From Rhodeus uyekii (lineage: Eukaryota > Chordata > Actinopteri > Cypriniformes > Acheilognathidae): DNA of 64,000 nucleotides. The translations under genes and the position numbers were made by a program. The DNA lies in assembly GCA_037043235.1 (NCBI GenBank), contig JAWRVZ010000087.1:2658501-2722500 (forward strand), in the 5' to 3' direction. Below are positions 22,190 to 33,644 of this stretch, in pieces. The notes beneath the pieces are model-generated. The model was not told where the DNA came from and searched no databases. It saw only the letters and a list, made by a program, of their open reading frames with translations. Within the stretch, counting starts at the first letter, position 1; every line of letters begins with the position of its first letter.

Positions 22190-22980
22190 GAAGCATATCT
22201 TCGTTGATCACATGGCTGACGGGTTAGTGACTGTCCACGTAGTTTGTCGAGAACAAGGAATATACACAAGGAATGACGGGGAACAGACTAGCGAGGGAAG
22301 TGATTACATGACAGGTGTGGGAAATTAAACAGGGGAGCACACGGAACGAAACAGGAAGAGTAAGAACATGACATGACTGGGACAGCTGCATGTTATACTT
22401 CCTATTTTCAAGATAATATACATTTTAAATCAGGACATGACAATGTATTAAGACAGTGACAGCAGGAATATATAATACGTCATTCAGAGAAATGACGTCT
22501 TATGGATCAGGATCTAAATGAATTAATCAGCACTTAGTCAGTACATATTTGAGGTAGTAAAATGTAACTGTCACCTTAAAATAAAGTGTAACTTTATTTG
22601 TAAATGTCTGCACTTGTTTGATTCAGGTCACATAATTACTATCACTATAATTACATGTCTAATGCAGAATGCATGGCCTATAGATGCGGAAGTATTACAA
22701 TACTTTGAAAAATAATTATATAAACTTAATTTAAGACATATTAAAATACATATATTGGGCCACCATGAGGATGTCACGTTCATGCGCAAGAATGAATTCA
22801 TAAAAACTAAGAAGATTCACTTTAACAGGCTTTATTTTAATAAGGCAGTGTTGCAAACAACAAGACTGACGAGAATAGATACAGACTGAGGGAAACATTT
22901 GGGTAGATAAAGACAGAGGATAGTTAGACCAGGAGACACAGACCAACAAGGTGAATAATGATGATGACAATGATGGAGAA
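22190..22980 (-). mobile_element. Two minus-strand LTR-like fragments in host DNA
   Basis: 22,190-22,385 and 22,767-22,980, read on the minus strand, resemble the middle and the 3' end of the TGTCA-type LTRs in this window: a pyrimidine-rich 5' part, then attaaaataaagcctg and an end at cgTGACA. Between them lies a host block (tgacagcaggaatatataatacg) that matches 12,925 and 33,895. No target duplication was found, so they may be separate events. Confidence 0.4.
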
Positions 22981-23386
22981 AACAGGTGATCAGTTATGTT
23001 TGATGAGGCCTGTTGTTATTTGTGTTTGGTCAGCTGAATTTTAACTAGAAAAAAATGGAAATCGGTATGTCATAACTGTATAAAACATAAATTATTATCT
23101 TTGCATTATCACATTTATGTCACGGCTCTGTCATTCTAGTTTGGTCTCTTCAAGCGTCTATTGACAGAACCCTGATACTGCCTCTTTTATTGTGTATTGT
23201 CATTGTGAAACCCTGCCCTCTTGTTACCTCGTTTCCCTTGAGTGTTGTCAGCTGTTCTCAGCTTGTTACCTTTCCTCATGTGTCCCTATATATAGCCCTT
23301 GTGTTTGCAGTCTGGTGTGGTCTTGTTGTTATTCATGTGGTGTTCCTGCCCTTGTTCCTGGTTTGAGTTATGGTATTGGTTTGATC

Positions 23387-23694
23387 TAGTGATGGGCAAA
23401 GCGAGGCTTCATGAAACACCGAAACACTTGAATCAAATGTGCCGTATTGTTTCGAGGCTTCGAAACTCTGTACCGACACCCGTCTCCACGGCGACATCTA
23501 GTGGTCAATTGCACATATTGTCTGCAACTTTGACAACAATCCATTAAAAAAAATAAAAATGTTGTGTTTGTGTTAATGTGGCGAGTTTTTAAACACTATA
23601 TATTTTCCTCACTATGTAACTATAATATATAGCAATAATAACTAGGTTAAGTAGCATCTCTTACGTGGAGCCTCCATTTCTATCTATTCTATTA

Positions 23695-23785
<91 letters not shown>

Positions 23786-23890
23786 ATGTAGATCTATATC
23801 TATGAATCTATATATTTATGAAAGTGTATATATATCTATTAATCTATATATTAATATTTGAATATATATACAAATTTATATATCTATGAA

Positions 23891-23932
<42 letters not shown>

Positions 23933-23954
23933 TACAAATTTATATATCTATGAA

Positions 23955-24044
<90 letters not shown>

Positions 24045-24555
24045 TCTATCTATTTATGAAATTCTATATGTCTAACTGCTGTGCTATCTGTCAATATCTA
24101 ACTAAGTCTATATGAATGTGTCACTATATCTATCTATCTATCTATCTATCTGTCACTGTCTGTAGTATATCAGTAAATACGTTTAATTTTAATGTAGCCT
24201 AAATATAACTAACCAAATCGCACAATAAATGTCACTATATCATAAACGCTATATCAAAATCTTTCTCCTCTCACAAAAACCCACGAGGTGAAGGTGCATT
24301 AACTCCTCTTTTAAACTTTGTTTGAGTTGAGACAGATGTGCGATTGTGTGGTTTGTTCCCGCCCCTGTCAATCAAACGCAGACTCGGCAAGCACCGCCTA
24401 TCGAAACACTTGTGACACGCGCAGACGATTCGTTTAGCCAAAAGTCACGTGACATTGTTGTTTTGAATTACAGTTTCGATTCAGTGTTTCGAAACATCTA
24501 CGCTTCGGGGTCTCGACACTGTGTCGAAACGCAGGTTTCGAGTAAGCCATCCCTA
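23387..24555. mobile_element. hAT element nested in the solo LTR
   Basis: The ends TAGTGATGGGC and GCCATCCCTA are imperfect inverted repeats. They are flanked by the perfect 8-bp duplication GTTTGATC (23,379-23,386 and 24,556-24,563). The interior has gtttcgaaac-type repeats near both ends and a large microsatellite block, but no transposase frame, so it is non-autonomous. A related element with the same left end sits at 54,886. Confidence 0.85.
23697..24160. repeat. Compound microsatellite (TC)n, (TA)n, (TATC)n
   Basis: Three (TC)n blocks are each followed by (TA)n runs, separated by partly repeated spacers (atctatgaatctctc), then a (TATC)n run at 24,127-24,152. The repeated spacers suggest internal duplications of a TC-TA unit. 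Confidence 0.95.
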
Positions 24556-24676
24556 GTTTGATCTTGTTTATGTTATACCCCCTCGTGGGTTGTTTCTTTT
24601 GTGTAGATTTATTTACTGTCATTAAATCCTTCACCCCTGCATTTGAGTCCTCTGCTTTCCATTCCGTGACAATTTA

Positions 24677-25285
24677 TCAGTTTTATCTACTCTATTTTTG
24701 ATTTTGATTTTGATTTAGTGGTTAGCAGTAAGCATTAGCATATTTTGCTACCATCTTTTGTGTCCCAGGGCTTGTGCAGTTTTAGCTAATGGTTTGATTA
24801 GACTAGTCTGGATACAGTATGTGCTTGCAACGTGTTTGCAAAGTTACATAGTCAGTAGAGTATCTGTTGGAAGAGCATCATAGTAAAGTGTTAGCAGATA
24901 TTAAGCAGATGGTCATGAGAGATAATCGACATGTACTTACAATCCACAGAATGTTCAAAAGGGACCATCAAAATAAAGTGTTACCAAACTTTTTTTCTCA
25001 TATGTCTCATCAAATTAGATAATTATTGTAATTCAGGTAACACAATATTTTGAGTTTGTTCATTTAAACTCAAATGTTTTTTTCAAACCGTTAAGGCTAC
25101 CGAGTAACTTAATAAAGTTAAACCAACAATAATTTTTAATCTAGCATTTTATTTAAAAAAAACTCTCATAAAACACAACTCTTAATTAATTAACAACATA
25201 AATTAAACTGACAGATCACTATTATACACTGACGAAACATTCGATCATACAATGACATCTTATCATGTGTAGGTGGGAATCAACC
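24677..25285. other. Noncoding DNA
   Basis: No gene, transposon end or conserved exon is seen. The composition is AT-rich. Confidence 0.5.
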
Positions 25286-25645
25286 TTGATGACTTGATGT
25301 CAAGATCTACTGCTTGAGTTAGAAGTTGCAGTTGCTGTTTTATCTGTGTTTGCAGTTCTGATAAACAAAGATGAGCATCTGAATAACATCTATTAACTAA
25401 AATCTCGCCATATGTATAAATGCCAGACTGCATGGATTTGGACTTACATGTTCTTTCATTTCAATGTCTCTGCGGGAAACAATAGAGGCTGTTATTGGTG
25501 TTTCTGTAGACTTTAAACTTCAAGACTTTAATGTTCATGGAGACACAATGACTGATTGTGTTTGTTATAATAAAAGGGGAAGATTCACTAGAGAAACAGG
25601 ATCAACAGTACAAGGACAGAACAGAATAGTTTCAATTATAAATCC
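25286..25645 (+). pseudogene. IgV receptor pseudogene with lost splice sites
   Basis: The leader-exon remnant (acceptor gttgcag, then ttgctgttttatctg, ending aaacaaag) has lost its donor: GT became AT. The V-domain exon begins near 25,465 (tctctgcgggaaacaatagagg), but its acceptor cag has become caa. It keeps residues resembling LRETIEAVIGVSV, then loses the first Cys region and most of the domain. The remainder is cut by the LTR element at 25,651. Confidence 0.75.
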
Positions 25646-25650
25646 ATTGG

Positions 25651-28115
25651 TGTCAGGGTTCTGTCACTTCAGTTTGAGTTTCTAGTGTGCTGGTTGACAG
25701 AGATCTGACACTGCCCTTTTGTTGTGTCTTGTGATTGTATAACCCCGCCCATCTTGTTTCCTCGTTTCCCTTTATTGAGCCCAGCTGTTTCTGCTCGTTA
25801 CCTTTCCTCATGTGTTCCCTATTTAATCCCAGTGCATTTGCTGTCCTTTGTTGCGTCGTTGTCATTCTTGTCTGCATTCCTCAGCTGTGGTTTCATGCCT
25901 TGTCATCCGTTGTTTGTGTTCATATTGAGTGGTGTGCTTTTGTAAGGTGGACAAGATCACTCAAGACTATTCACTCCAAACTCTTCCCGAGATGCATCAC
26001 GCTGTGACATGTTGTTTTAATACACAACCCCCAGAGACACAACCTGCTGGGCATAACGCCCCAATCTCACTGTTGCATTTACCCTCTCTTCCCCCATCTC
26101 CTTTCTCCAAATGGTGAAACGATCTGAAACTCACCCAACAGTACATATGCTTTAATGTAAATAATTATCATACAATGTTATACATGTTTGGTATCATTTG
26201 AAATGTCTAAGTATGACTGATACAAAGGTCTTATTCCCATAAGAAGCAAACCACGGCTGTTAAAGAGTTAGAAATGTCTGGCTTATTTGGGATGGGCTTG
26301 CCCCTCCCAAGGTCTTCCATGCTAATTACTGACCGTCCTCAGAAACCAAAAGGTCCATTGTTGACTGATGTTTAACACTTCAAAGAAGTCCCTGTCCTGG
26401 TCTGGGTTATTTAAGGGAAGGTATCAGAATGCTCATGGCTTCTCTGTCATTCATAGTGCTGAGTGTCCCAACAGACACTCCACATTATGAGTTCATCAAG
26501 GCAAATTAGAACCAAGATTAGCCCGTAATATTGAGTGCCTTCGAACACTTAGCATTACGTATTTTCCGAAGTTCAGGTATGCATCTTTACTCTGTTTCTG
26601 AGCATTCGATGTTGGTATTGATTATCTTTTAATTCGATTATATGATTGGCACAATACATTTACCTGAATGTTAATAAATTGTTACGTTTGATTTATTCTG
26701 TCTTACCTCTAAATTATTAACTTTAGTAGATTGTGTGTATTCTTGTTACCGCAAAGACGCGTCAGGTTAGAAACGGACTAAAGTCCAGTTCGAGTTGGAA
26801 ATTAGGAGACCACTGACTGAGGCTTTAGAGATCCGGCTAATACAGTAGTACCTCAAGATACGAAAGGCTCAACTTACGAAAAATCCAAGTTACGAAAGCA
26901 AAGACGAACATTTTTACTGCTCTACATACGAAAAGTTTCCAAGATACGAAAGGTTTCTGAAAGTCAGAGATTCGCCCCATAACAATTTTGAAACTCGCGC
27001 CGCACGCCGCCATCTTAGTTATAGTAGACTCGCCACCATCCTCCTGCTCTCCCATTGGTTCCTGATGCTAGCCAAGCCATGAGATCCTTCTCTCTAATTG
27101 GACAGCAATCCTCCCATCATGCATCTTCTATACGTACGTGCTGGCGTGCTTTAGCTCAGCCACTCCGCACCCGAAACTTTACCGTACGCAATCGGCATTC
27201 CTTCGCTCCAACGATTTCGTTCAGTAACGTAAATTCGTTAGTGATCCTCCTCCTCCTCTGCCGCCACTTTCGGAGATAGCCTCACTCGAAAGGTAAGCTT
27301 CGACATTTTACGTTATTTCATTGTTTATAGGTCAATTTAGCTTTATTATGAAATTTAATGGGGTGTTTTTAGAGGGCTTAGAATGGATTAGCCATTTTAC
27401 ATATAAAATGTGTTCCAAGATACGAAAAACTCATTATATGAAGGCCGCCTCGGAACGGATTAATTTCGTGTCTCGAGGTACCACTGTACTTCGGCACTAG
27501 TTAAGTGTACTTAGACCGTAAAGGCCAATAAATGGAATTTCCTTTTAAGGCAATGAAACGTTGATCGACCGACCTAAACAGGGTGGGCCTTCCCTCTGGT
27601 TACCATAATAATTCTAACTCTAATTCTAGCTAAGTGTACGTGGGAAACCAAGACATGACTAAACCAAAGCTACTATAGAGAAAGTAATATTGGTTGGCTT
27701 ATATCTATAGTAGTGGTCGTGACCTCTGACTAGAAATAGTGTTATTGTAACTACGGGTATATGGATCTATGGGGACTAAATAAGATAATTTTAGGAAAGT
27801 GGCCCTCTAAACAGTATTAGTCAATTACCTCTGTCTAGTGATCAAGACTGACGGATTTGTGACCGTGAGATCCGCGCGGATTAGCCAGCGCAAGACTCTG
27901 TGCGACACTGAGACCCGAATAAACGAGTGTAATAAGAGCGAGTTCGATAGAATAATCCAATGTATATACCCCCATTTTTATACTTTATTGTTAGTTAACG
28001 TTTTCCCCATCGTGCGCAGTTTCCTTTGTTTCTTTGTTTTGTGGTTATATATAATAAATCATACTTTATGCTCATCTCTGCGCTTTGGTCCTGTTTTTCA
28101 TAGTATCCTGTGACA
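25651..28115 (+). mobile_element. LTR element with nested insertions
   Basis: The outer ends are TGTCAGGG and CCTGTGACA, flanked by a perfect 5-bp duplication ATTGG (25,646-25,650 and 28,116-28,120). The first ~220 bp match the solo LTR at 10,185-10,586 read inverted. An AATAAA near 28,047 fits the LTR 3' end. Between about 25,945 and 27,990 lies unrelated DNA with a TATA-like ttatttaaggg at 26,408 and AATAAA at about 27,521. It may be a second, longer solo LTR inserted in the first, but its borders could not be fixed. No protein domain is found. Confidence 0.7.
26843..27486. mobile_element. Tigger/mariner-like MITE
   Basis: The inverted ends CAGTAGTACCTCAAGATACG and CAGTGGTACCTCGAGACACG (read from the other strand) are flanked by TA on both sides (26,841-26,842 and 27,487-27,488), as expected for the Tc1/mariner/pogo superfamily. 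Internal sub-repeats (tacgaaa) occur near both ends. No transposase frame is present, so it depends on an enzyme made elsewhere. Confidence 0.75.
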
Positions 28116-28120
28116 ATTGG

Positions 28121-30039
28121 GGTCAGTTGCTTTTCATCTTTCCGTTTGTTTAACCACTTGTTCGATGTTCATTGTATATATGAGTGTGTTATCACTGTCC
28201 TAGAGCTCTTCATAACTCTTATGAAACTGCTTGTTAACGCTCAACCGATCTGTGGATATTTCATACGACGACTGAATTCATGCTTTATTTAGAGTGAAGG
28301 CAACTTGCGTGCCTTTCGTCTTGCTCGAATTCCTGCTGTTTAGATATCAGATGTAACATCTCCTCTGCCTCCATGATTACAGTATCTCGTTCTGACTGTA
28401 ATTCTCTCCTCATATAAGGCAGAGGTGAGATCTAGAATGCTCTTTATCTACATCGTTTATCCTTGAGATAATCTGATTGACTTTTTTTCTGTCATGCACT
28501 CTATGAAATGATTTTGCCTTCATCGTCTACAAGATGTTACAGTGAGTCATAACGGGTGTTTGGATTCTTAAGAAAGTAAAATCAACAAACTTCTCGTCTG
28601 CTAGTAGCTAATCTAGAGCTGAATCTCCACATACCTTGTGATGGAATGTTGTATTATATTATGGAATGTTGTGTTCACAACTAAATATTCACACGATTTA
28701 ACTAATGGAAACATTCTCTTGTGTGTAAAGATGAAAAAATTGCCTCAATGTTTGGTGTTTATTTTTCCATGTATCAACCATTCTGTAAGCACTTTGGTCT
28801 ACTTCGGTAGTTGTAAAGTGCTTCATAAATAAAGGTTGTTGTTGTAAGTTTGCAGAAACTTATTGACACACACGATGAGGAGTAGAAAAGTAGTCTTGTG
28901 TGGGAACTAGTGAATAGCAAGAGAAGCTACCTGGGAAATGTAGACACTTAAACAGAGAAACTAAACCACCATGATAATAAAACAGAACACACACATTACA
29001 ATTGTATTACAGAATAAGACACTGAAGAAGAACATTGTTCACTAAAGGACAAATGGGTCAGTCAGTACGTTAACAATTATGTACCACAACTGTTCTTCCT
29101 CATATTGTGTTTGGTAGTATTGAATAATTTTTTTTTTTTTTTTATGTGTTGTTTCATATACCACAAGTTTTTAAAGATACACACTCCACAAAATGAACAG
29201 ATGGTGTCTTCTTCTGCACGACAGTTAGACCTTTTTATTTTCACAAACTGTTTCATTCCACAGGAAGTTCCATTGGGAACAAATTTACATTCTGCCTCAC
29301 CTGGAATGCCTTTCTGTCAGAAAAACAAACTGATAGTGTTCCTGAATCAACATCTTTGTTGGTCCTGAAACAACATTCCAGTCAAACCAGAATCTTAACA
29401 CAAACCATAAACTAGCCCTAAAATCGGTGGACAATTATTGTTTGATAAAATTGGTGTTCAAGTCTCTAACATGAACTCAAGCCAAAACTTGACAGTATCC
29501 CTGAACTTAACCATGAAATTTGATTGGACGATAAGGATGTTTTTTTTCTGGACTATCAAGGATATTGATTCAGGAAACATCCTCCTTGTTCATGTTCATC
29601 TCTATGTACATATTCTTCAGGGAAAGTGGTAAAGGTGCTCTTTCCCTCCTTGATTATCAAGCGTACATTGTTTTTGTTATATTTTCAAAAATGTAAAAGG
29701 AGAGATAAATTCAAGATAACTCCTGAATCCATGCTGTTTTCTAAGAATAAACTTCTTAATTCGTCTTTGTTTTAAGCATAAATCTAACACAATATAGTAC
29801 AGGTTATGCTCAAAACTATAAATATATAGACAAACAGTGAAGAGGAAGTTGTTTAGTGTTTTTTTTTCACAGTTTTATGGTTCCCTCTACTGGATAAACA
29901 CATGAACCAAATCTAATCTAAGAAGTATTTGGAAAGCTACTGTAAGTCACACTTTAAAATGCCATTATATAACAAAATATTAAACTAGATGACATTTATT
30001 TTAAATCCAAATAACAAGTAGACTGTAAGTGTTATTGTA
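28121..30039. other. Duplicated noncoding host segment
   Basis: It matches 8,720-10,080 and 37,720-38,760 by eye. A LINE-like tail, ttgtaaagtgcttcataaat followed by aaaggttgttgttg, is at 28,810-28,845. A (T)n run lies at 29,126-29,144. No coding exon is supported. Confidence 0.5.
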
Positions 30040-30362
30040 GTTCCCTTTCAAGGGAACTCGCGCTGCGTCTTACGATCGCTTTGGGGAATGCTCGCGCGTT
30101 GCCTCGCGAAGCACAATATGTAAACTTCCGTCGCGTGCGTGAGTGACGGTCGCGGCTCGGTGACGTCACGAACCAGGTCATAAAAGAGCGCCGGAACCCG
30201 GAAGCGGCAGCTTTTTTTGTCTTCGCAAGCACAGTGTCAGAGAGTGTGTGTGTGTGTGTGTATTGAGCTGGCTATTTTGAGAGTGGAATCCCTATCTAGT
30301 TTAAAAATCAGGGACCTCTTATATATCATATATTATATATATATTATATACTATTATATATT

Positions 30363-31836
30363 ATGGCGGATCAGACTTTCAAACAGTGTGCGTCTCCTTG
30401 CCCTCGCTATCTCTCGGGGGGAGACACACACTTGTTATGTGTAGTCTGTCTGGGAGCGGAGCATGCTAGGTCAGCGCTCGTGAGTCTGCGATCTGCGATC
30501 ACTGCAGCCAACTACCGCTGCGGGTGCTCCGCTCCCGCCTGGCGGTGTTTCACACTGAGACCGACCAGGCTCGCGTTCCCCAGGGCTCGGGTCCCGCAGC
30601 AGCTGAGGCTCTGCGGCGATCTAGGTCATGGGGCTCGCAAATGGATTTGTCGGCGGGGATTGAGACGGGCACTCCCCTATCTCAGCCCTTACCCGGCGGA
30701 TCCAGTGTTTCATGCGAGGTTTCGGAAGCACGCTCGAGGGCGGTTACTTCCGACCAAGCTGAAGCACCGGCACTACAATTGTCTAGCTCTGAGGAGTTGG
30801 ACATTGGCAGTGTCGACATGGAGAGCGAGGATTCGCCAACCCCCTCTCCAGCGTATGAGGAATTGCTCGAGGTAGTGACTCGCGCTGTGGCCACTTTAAA
30901 CATCGAGTGGCCAGCAGAAAGTACTGTTGTTCGTCCTCGAAAAAGTAAATTAGACGAACGATTTCTGCCAGCGCGGGTCCCTCCCGCCCGCCGGGACCTG
31001 CCTTTTTTCCCGGATCTTCATACTGAGGTGTCTAGATCCTGGAATAGGCCAGCCACCTCCAGAGTGTTTACCCCTCAGAATAATATGTATGCCTCTCTGG
31101 TTGGTGTGCGTAATTATGGTTATGGCGCGATACCGAAAGTGGAGGAGGCGCTTGCGAGCCACCTTTCTCCGCAATCGGTGTCGTCGCTTAAAGTCCCGGC
31201 GCTGCCCACTAAACCTTTGCGAGTTACATCAGCTCATGTGGGCAGAGCATATTCTGCGGCTAGCCAGGCAGCGGCGTGTCTCCACACCACCGCCCTGCTT
31301 CAGGCTTACCAGGCAGAATTGCTGGCGAACCTCGACGAGGGCGGAGGCATTGGTCCGCAGGCTGTGGCAGAATTACGCAAAGCCACAGACCTCTCTCTCC
31401 GGGCCACCAGGGAAACGGCCGCATCTATTGGCCGTTCCATGGCAGCCTGTGTGGCCACGGAGAGGCACCTATGGTTAAATTTGACGACTTTGAAGGACAA
31501 GGAGAAAAACTTTATGTTGGACGCCCCTCTGTCGCCTTCTGGGCTTTTCGGCGATTCAGTAAAAACGGTCGTCGAGAAGTTCCAGGAGGCGGCAAAGCAA
31601 CAGGTGGCGTTCAACGTACTCTTGCCTCGTCGCCCTCAACCTGGGGCTGTGAGCCAGCCACAACCCCAGGCCTCCTCATACGCCCAGAGGGCCGCTCAAA
31701 GGCAGAGCGTCTCAACCCGCCAACCTCCCCAGAAAACCGGGGGGTCGGGCAGGCGCTCCCAGCCTCAGCCTTCTGGCAGGAGGAGGATCTGAGGACCGTC
31801 ATCCTCGCCAAGAAGGCTACCTCAAAGAGGCCCTGA
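30363..31836 (+). pseudogene. Gag of the mini-DIRS, two frameshifts
   Basis: The start MADQTFKQCASPCPRYL opens a Cys/His-rich N-terminus (CASPC ... HLLCVVCLGAEH). A frame change near 30,484 is needed to reach CDHCSQLPL and the main frame (30,524-31,792). That frame carries the conserved PQGSGPAAAEALRRSRSWG, FFPDLHTEVSRSW, LPTKPLRVTSAHVG, CLHTTALLQAYQAELL and ERHLWLNLTTLKDKEK blocks. Near 31,785 another frame change separates the tail ILAKKATSKRP, which ends at 31,836. The protein should form the retroelement particle. Whether the shifts are mutations or sequencing errors cannot be told. Confidence 0.75.
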
Positions 31837-32269
31837 CGCCAGATGCGTCAGGCCTCTTGGAGGCGTCCCTCCTCAGTTGCCGCCCGTTACACCGGCTGCA
31901 CTGAGGAGATCGCCCCCTCCAAGGAGGGTCCTAGAGCATTCACTTCAGGCGTTCCCCAGAAAACCGGGCCCTGGAGTGTGTGCTACACAGATACCGGAGG
32001 CCAGCCTCGAGAGGCTGGTTCCCCTAGTAGAATTTCTGCCGGCATGGACATGTCTTCCAGAAGTTTCTCAGTGGGTCCTGCGAATTATAAAGAAAGGGTA
32101 TTCGATCCAGTTCAGGTCTCGCCCGCCCAGGTTCAATGGGGTTCTACCCACGGTGGTGGACCCCGAGCAGGCTCTGGTAATGGAACAGGGGTCCTCTGGT
32201 AGTGAGCTACGAGACACTCGTCGGCCTTCGTCACTGAGGTGGCGTTGGTATATCGTTCCCCAAAGCGAT

Positions 32270-32360
32270 CGAAAGACGCAGCGCGAGTTCCCTTGAAAGG
32301 GAACGTCTCAGGTTACGTATGTAACCATAGTTCCCTGAGAGGGAACGAGACGCTGCGTCT
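32270..32360 (+). repeat. Internal complementary region of the mini-DIRS
   Basis: The first half (gacgcagcgcgagttccctt ... ggaac) is complementary to the left end at 30,040-30,070. The second half (gtctcaggttacgtatgtaa ... gacgctgcgtc) is complementary to the right end at about 32,553-32,606. The two halves meet as ggGAACGTCTC, the sequence expected if the ends were joined. Confidence 0.85.
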
Positions 32361-32608
32361 TTGGCCTCAGCTCCTCGCGCCTTCCGGGCTTGCTTCAGAC
32401 AACTCTAAGCTGCCGCTTCCGGGTTCCGGCGCTCTTTTATGACCTGGTTCGTGACGTCACCGAGCCGCGACCGTCAGTCACGCACGCGACGGAAGTTTAC
32501 ATATTGTGCTTCGCGAGGCAACGCGCGAGCATTCCCCAAAGCGATCGAAAGACGCAGCGTCTCGTTCCCTCTCAGGGAACTATGGTTACATACGTAACCT
32601 GAGACGAT

Positions 32609-33600
32609 TTTAAAGATTAAGGGTTAGTTCACACAAAAATAAAAATAATTGCATTGTTTTATATTGTTTGTTGGAGTGCACTTATGATATTAGTATGATT
32701 TTTACCTTAAAAATGTTCATTATTTAAAAATAAAAGGCATTGAGAACAGTGTCAGAGAAGTGTGAGTACCGTATCGCATGGAGGAGTGACAGGAGTGAAA
32801 GATGAGAGAAGAACAGGACTGAAATTTTTACGTTGTGGGGGCTGCTGTCATTACTTTTATTTTGTTGTTGAATGTTAAGTTTTGTTAAACGTTTGCCAGT
32901 TCCTGACTCCTTCCCTGAATGTTAGGACAGTTAGCAGTCCATCACTCCTTTGTACTGCTTGACCTCCTCTGCACTGTGATCTCTCCCAGCAGTGAGGAGT
33001 CTCCGACAGCGTGTTCCTCCTTCCTCCCAGGTTTCAGCACTAATGTAAGGAAGTTTGATGGTGGTGCTGAAGTGATGGAAGATCGGCTGAAACAGAGAGC
33101 TTGCAGCCGAGCTCCTGGGACGAGGTGGAGTTGCTGTCGTCCGGGAAGGAGCGGAGGATTCAGGGGACTTGCTGCTGTCTGCCCTCATTCAGAGGAGCCA
33201 TCGCCAGTCTCCAGGAGGCAGAGGATCATCGGGCCGTCCACTGAACAGCATCCAGTACCATCGCATGTCACAGCGAGGAAGAGCCTCTCTTGAGGAGACC
33301 AGAATCAATAATCTGAGCCCCTTCAGAGACCAGCAGTCTTCACTATTCTGGGCAAAAATGGGCTAACAATTTTTTTTATTAAAATAAAAAAAGAATATTA
33401 CATTTATACAGCAAAATAAATGTGTCTGTGCCATTGAATTCACAAAGTTAAACTAAATTAACACTTAAACAAACTGCATGATCATAAGCGTTTGTTTGAA
33501 AGGCAAATTCATGTCAAGTCTGTGAGCTTTCGCTTTCTATTTTTTAGTTTCTCTTCCCCCTCCCATCAGATGATCAGAGATTATCACTCTCGAGTCTCTC
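32609..33600. other. Noncoding DNA; duplicate of the 10.8-11.3 kb module
   Basis: 32,622-32,640 contains gggttagttcacacaaaaat, a common fish interspersed-repeat end. 32,755-33,300 copies 10,860-11,345 but with frameshifts. 33,300-33,600 copies 12,325-12,610 and leads into gene B. No gene is supported before 33,645. Confidence 0.5.
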
Positions 33601-33644
33601 AGCTCTTGTTCAGTCTGTCAGGATGAAAACAAGAGAGAGGAACT

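Larger units (their letters stand above)
23118..24671 (+). mobile_element. Solo LTR interrupted by a hAT element
   Basis: The LTR begins TGTCACGG and ends CCGTGACA, flanked by a perfect 5-bp duplication ATTTA (23,113-23,117 and 24,672-24,676). Without the inserted hAT it is about 377 bp. A TATA-like tatatata lies at about 23,286 and the second part ends with a T-rich segment. No internal retroelement genes remain. Confidence 0.85.
30040..32608 (+). mobile_element. Gag-only DIRS derivative with complete termini (mini-DIRS)
   Basis: The left end is GTTCCCTTTCAAGGGAAC; the right end is ...cgtaacctgagacg. The left inverted repeat (about 30,040-30,210) matches the right region (about 32,400-32,560) in reverse complement: tatgtaaacttccgtcgcgt pairs with acgcgacggaagtttacata. 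Gag is followed by about 370 bp equivalent to the N-terminal RT region, up to VMEQ; the sequence then jumps to the post-recombinase region. RT core, RNase H, methyltransferase-like and recombinase domains are all deleted, so it needs a helper. Host DNA resumes at ttttaaagattaaggg. Confidence 0.85.

Noticed and set aside
23697..24160. Regularly spaced repeats resembling an array
   Set aside because: They are TC/TA microsatellites with duplicated spacers, not a CRISPR array.
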